From contig CM061097.1 of the NCBI GenBank assembly GCA_030770545.1, forward strand, positions 22,008,501 through 22,072,500: a DNA stretch of 64,000 bases. The letters run 5' to 3'. Under the pieces are notes generated by a model that saw nothing but the letters and a program-made list of their open reading frames with translations, was not told the origin of the DNA and ran no database searches. Both the position numbers and the translations under genes were made by a program. This DNA comes from Macropodus opercularis (lineage: Eukaryota; Chordata; Actinopteri; Anabantiformes; Osphronemidae). Shown here in pieces: positions 59,871 to 64,000 of this stretch (the first letter of the stretch is position 1; each line of letters opens with the position of its first letter).

Positions 59871-62800
59871 CAATCATAGGTTTGGTGTTTCAGATGCCTC
59901 TGACCTCTAGACCTGACTTCCTCAGGAGACAGAACAGTTTTCTACCAATCGTAGGATTGGTGGTTTAATTGAGTCAGTTCCTTAGGAGACAGGTCAGTTG
60001 TCAGCCATTCATTGAAACACTTGTTCAAATGATTGTTACTGTGTTGTTTGTGTTCCGGAAGGGACAAAGAATTCGCCCACTTATCGGAGGATAGGTGTTT
60101 TTAATAACGCTTTGTTGTTTTTGAGTTTGTCAAGGTACAGAGCAGTCGTCTGTGGTTCCATTGACGCCTACTACTTGACCTGAGTTACAGAGGGAGCAGA
60201 GCAGTTGTTCTCCAGTCATTGAGTTGGTGGGTGAAATGTCTCTGGCTCTATTCCTTGTGTTCCTCAGGTTATAGAGCAGTGGTCCACCAGTCGTAGGATT
60301 GGTGGTTCAGATACCTCTGACTTTTTGACCTGACTTCCTCGGCAGGCAGAACGGTTGTCCAGCAATCGTAGGATTGTTGGGTCAACTGACTCGGTTCCGT
60401 AGGAGACAGGTCAGTCATAAAGCAATCATTGGATCGGTGTTTCAATGGAATTTGACTGTGCTATTTGTGTTCCACAAGTGACACGGCATTTGTCCACCAA
60501 TCGTAGGTTTCGTGATTTCATTGACTATGTCTCTGTGAGTTGAGTTCCTCAGGAGACAAAACAGTGTTTCACCAATCGTAGGTTTCGTGATTTCATTGAC
60601 TATGTCTCTGTGAGTTGAGTTCCTCAGGAGACAAAACAGTGTTTCACCAATCATAGGTTTGGTGTTTCAGATGCCTCTGACCTCTAGACCTGACTTCCTC
60701 AGGAGACAGAACAGTTTTCTACCAATCGTAGGATTGGTGGTTTAATTGAGTCAGTTCCTTAGGAGACAGGTCAGTTGTCAGCCATTCATTGAAACACTTG
60801 TTCAAATGATTGTTACTGTGTTGTTTGTGTTCCGGAAGGGACAAAGAATTCGCCCACTTATCGGAGGATAGGTGTTTTTAATAACGCTTTGTTGTTTTTG
60901 AGTTTGTCAAGGTACAGAGCAGTCGTCTGTGGTTCCATTGACGCCTACTACTTGACCTGAGTTACAGAGGGAGCAGAGCAGTTGTTCTCCAGTCATTGAG
61001 TTGGTGGGTGAAATGTCTCTGGCTCTATTCCTTGTGTTCCTCAGGTTATAGAGCAGTGGTCCACCAGTCGTAGGATTGGTGGTTCAGATACCTCTGACTT
61101 CTTGACCTGACTTCCTCGGCAGACAGAACGGTTGTCCAGCAATCGTAGGTTTGGTGGGTCAACTGACTCGGTTCCGTAGGAGACAGGTCAGTCATAAAGC
61201 AATCATTGGATCGGTGTTTCAATGGAATTTGACTGTGCTATTTGTGTTCCACAAGTGACACGGCATTTGTCCACCAATCGTAGGTTTCGTGATTTCATTG
61301 ACTATGTCTCTGTGAGTTGAGTTCCTCAGGAGACAAAACAGTGTTTCACCAATCGTAGGTTTCGTGATTTCATTGACTATGTCTCTGTGAGTTGAGTTCC
61401 TCAGGAGACAAAACAATGTTTCACCAATCATAGGTTTGGTGTTTCAGATGCCTCTGACTTCTAGACCTGACTTCCTCAGGAGACAGAACAGTTGTCTACC
61501 AATCGTAGGATTGGTGGTTCAATTGAGTCCGTTCCTTAGGAGACAGGTCAGTTGTCAGCCATTCATTGAAACACTTGTTCAAATGATTGTTACTGTGTTG
61601 TTTGTGTTCCGGAAGGGACAAAGCATTCGCCCACCTATCGGAGGATAGGTGTTTTTAATAACGCTTTGTTGTTTTTGAGTTTGTCAAGGTACAGAGCAGT
61701 CGTCTGTGGTTCCATTGACGCCTACTACTTGACCTGAGTTACAGAGGGAGCAGAGCAGTTGTTCTCCAGTCATTGAGTTGGTGGGTGAAATGTCTCTGGC
61801 TCTATTCCTTGTGTTCCTCAGGTTATAGAGCAGTGGTCCACCAGTCGTAGGATTGGTGGTTCAGATACCTCTGACTTCTTGACCTGACTTCCTCGGCAGA
61901 CAGAACGGTTGTCCAGCAATCGTAGGTTTGGTGGGTCAACTGACTCGGTTCCGTAGGAGACAGGTCAGTCATAAAGCAATCATTGGATCGGTGTTTCAAT
62001 TGAATTCGACTGTGCTATTTGTGTTCCACAAGTGACACGGCATTTGTCCACCAATCGTAGGTTTCGTGATTTCATTGACTATGTCTCTGTGAGTTGAGTT
62101 CCTCAGGAGACAAAACAGTGTTTCACCAATCATAGGTTTGGTGTTTCAGATGCCTCTGACCTCTAGACCTGACTTCCTCAGGAGACAGAACAGTTTTCTA
62201 CCAATCGTAGGATTGGTGGTTTAATTGAGTCAGTTCCTTAGGAGACAGGTCAGTTGTCAGCCATTCATTGAAACACTTGTTCAAATGATTGTTACTGTGT
62301 TGTTTGTGTTCCGGAAGGGACAAAGAATTCGCCCACTTATCGGAGGATAGGTGTTTTTAATAACGCTTTGTTGTTTTTGAGTTTGTCAAGGTACAGAGCA
62401 GTCGTCTGTGGTTCCATTGACGCCTACTACTTGACCTGAGTTACAGAGGGAGCAGAGCAGTTGTTCTCCAGTCATTGAGTTGGTGGGTGAAATGTCTCTG
62501 GCTCTATTCCTTGTGTTCCTCAGGTTATAGAGCAGTGGTCCACCAGTCGTAGGATTGGTGGTTCAGATACCTCTGACTTCTTGACCTGACTTCCTCGGCA
62601 GACAGAACGGTTGTCCAGCAATCGTAGGTTTGGTGGGTCAACTGACTCGGTTCCGTAGGAGACAGGTCAGTCATAAAGCAATCATTGGATCGGTGTTTCA
62701 ATGGAATTTGACTGTGCTATTTGTGTTCCACAAGTGACACGGCATTTGTCCACCAATCGTAGGTTTCGTGATTTCATTGACTATGTCTCTGTGAGTTGAG

Positions 62801-64000
62801 TTCCTCAGGAGACAAAACAGTGTTTCACCAATCGTAGGTTTCGTGATTTCATTGACTATGTCTCTGTGAGTTGAGTTCCTCAGGAGACAAAACAATGTTT
62901 CACCAATCATAGGTTTGGTGTTTCAGATGCCTCTGACTTCTAGACCTGACTTCCTCAGGAGACAGAACAGTTGTCTACCAATCGTAGGATTGGTGGTTCA
63001 ATTGAGTCCGTTCCTTAGGAGACAGGTCAGTTGTCAGCCATTCATTGAAACACTTGTTCAAATGATTGTTACTGTGTTGTTTGTGTTCCGGAAGGGACAA
63101 AGCATTCGCCCACCTATCGGAGGATAGGTGTTTTTAATAACGCTTTGTTGTTTTTGAGTTTGTCAAGGTACAGAGCAGTCGTCTGTGGTTCCATTGACGC
63201 CTACTACTTGACCTGAGTTACAGAGGGAGCAGAGCAGTTGTTCTCCAGTCATTGAGTTGGTGGGTGAAATGTCTCTGGCTCTATTCCTTGTGTTCCTCAG
63301 GTTATAGAGCAGTGGTCCACCAGTCGTAGGATTGGTGGTTCAGATACCTCTGACTTCTTGACCTGACTTCCTCGGCAGACAGAACGGTTGTCCAGCAATC
63401 GTAGGTTTGGTGGGTCAACTGACTCGGTTCCGTAGGAGACAGGTCAGTCATAAAGCAATCATTGGATCGGTGTTTCAATTGAATTTGACTGTGCTATTTG
63501 TGTTCCACAAGTGACACGGCATTTGTCCACCAATCGTAGGTTTCGTGATTTCATTGACTATGTCTCTGTGAGTTGAGTTCCTCAGGAGACAAAACAGTGT
63601 TTCACCAATCGTAGGTTTCGTGATTTCATTGACTATGTCTCTGTGAGTTGAGTTCCTCAGGAGACAAAACAGTGTTTCACCATTCATAGGTTTGGTGTTT
63701 CAGATGCCTCTGACCTCTAGACCTGACTTCCTCAGGAGACAGAACAGTTTTCTACCAATCGTAGGATTGGTGGTTTAATTGAGTCAGTTCCTTAGGAGAC
63801 AGGTCAGTTGTCAGCCATTCATTGAAACACTTGTTCAAATGATTGTTACTGTGTTGTTTGTGTTCCGGAAGGGACAAAGAATTCGCCCACTTATCGGAGG
63901 ATAGGTGTTTTTAATAACGCTTTGTTGTTTTTGAGTTTGTCAAAGTACAGAGCAGTCGTCTGTGGTTCCATTGACGCCTACTACTTGACCTGAGTTACAG

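Larger units (their letters stand above)
14213..64000. repeat. Multi-level complex satellite array (about 50 kb, open-ended)
   Basis: A continuous array of 67 complete units and one partial unit, with unit starts (CAATCATAGG) at 14251, 14611, 15538, 16315 and so on to 63681. The standard 777-bp unit, for example 16315-17091, splits into eleven subrepeats of 75, 60, 75, 72, 61, 74, 75, 60, 75, 75 and 75 bp. Most open with CAATCGTAGG- or CAATCATTGG-like heads and end with CTCAGGAGACAGAACAGT- or GTCCAC-like tails. The first nine form three trimers of about 210 bp. Two minus-strand 75-bp copies and the plus-strand counterpart read as 70-codon frames only because most subrepeat lengths are multiples of three. 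There is no coding evidence. The array runs off the window. Confidence 0.97.

Noticed and set aside
15182..63687. Repeated 70-codon open frames on both strands of the satellite
   Set aside because: They follow from subrepeat lengths divisible by three, show no domain, and track the repeat units exactly, including truncations and the 120-codon version where s10 is expanded.
14213..64000. CRISPR-like array of regularly spaced repeats
   Set aside because: The spacers are themselves repeated, the period is 60-75 bp with no unique spacers, and the setting is a vertebrate genome.

Overview
The window looks like ray-finned fish (teleost) nuclear DNA. The evidence is a Penelope-like retroelement tail of the kind common in fish, a hAT (ZBED-like) transposase relic, a fish-style B7/butyrophilin V-set domain relic, and the absence of any bacterial-style gene layout. 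No intact protein-coding gene can be called with confidence. Most long ORFs here are by-products of tandem repeats.

Left part (1-9015): mostly single-copy DNA. It holds a broken immunoglobulin V-set exon (minus strand, 111-436), two clusters of splice-bounded short open segments whose reading frame I cannot settle (plus 1075-2908; minus 3241-4720), a hAT transposon remnant with a frameshifted transposase piece (6156-6425), several small direct, inverted and tandem duplications, and a tandemly duplicated exon-like module (7325-8839).

Middle part (9016-14212): simple and minisatellite DNA built on TAG/TAGTN motifs. It includes a regular 40-bp minisatellite (about 40 copies, 9301-10926) and a degenerate pentanucleotide tract. 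A 5'-truncated Penelope-like element (12073-12820, minus strand) is inserted in that tract. It carries a GIY-YIG endonuclease domain and a hammerhead-ribozyme-like motif, and is flanked by an 11-bp target-site duplication whose empty site can be read from a neighbouring repeat copy.

Right part (14213-64000, about 50 kb, running off the window): one continuous complex satellite, with 67 complete units and one partial. It is nested at several levels: 60/75-bp subrepeats, roughly 210-bp trimers, 777/702/689-bp units, five-unit higher-order repeats of 3,722 or 3,810 bp, and evidence for a 15,064-bp super-repeat. The left edge is irregular, with short, expanded and hybrid units; the interior is nearly uniform, as expected if unequal exchange homogenises the core. 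The setting suggests pericentromeric, subtelomeric or other heterochromatin, but the sequence alone does not say which. All repeat counts and periods come from reading positions by eye; no alignment was run.
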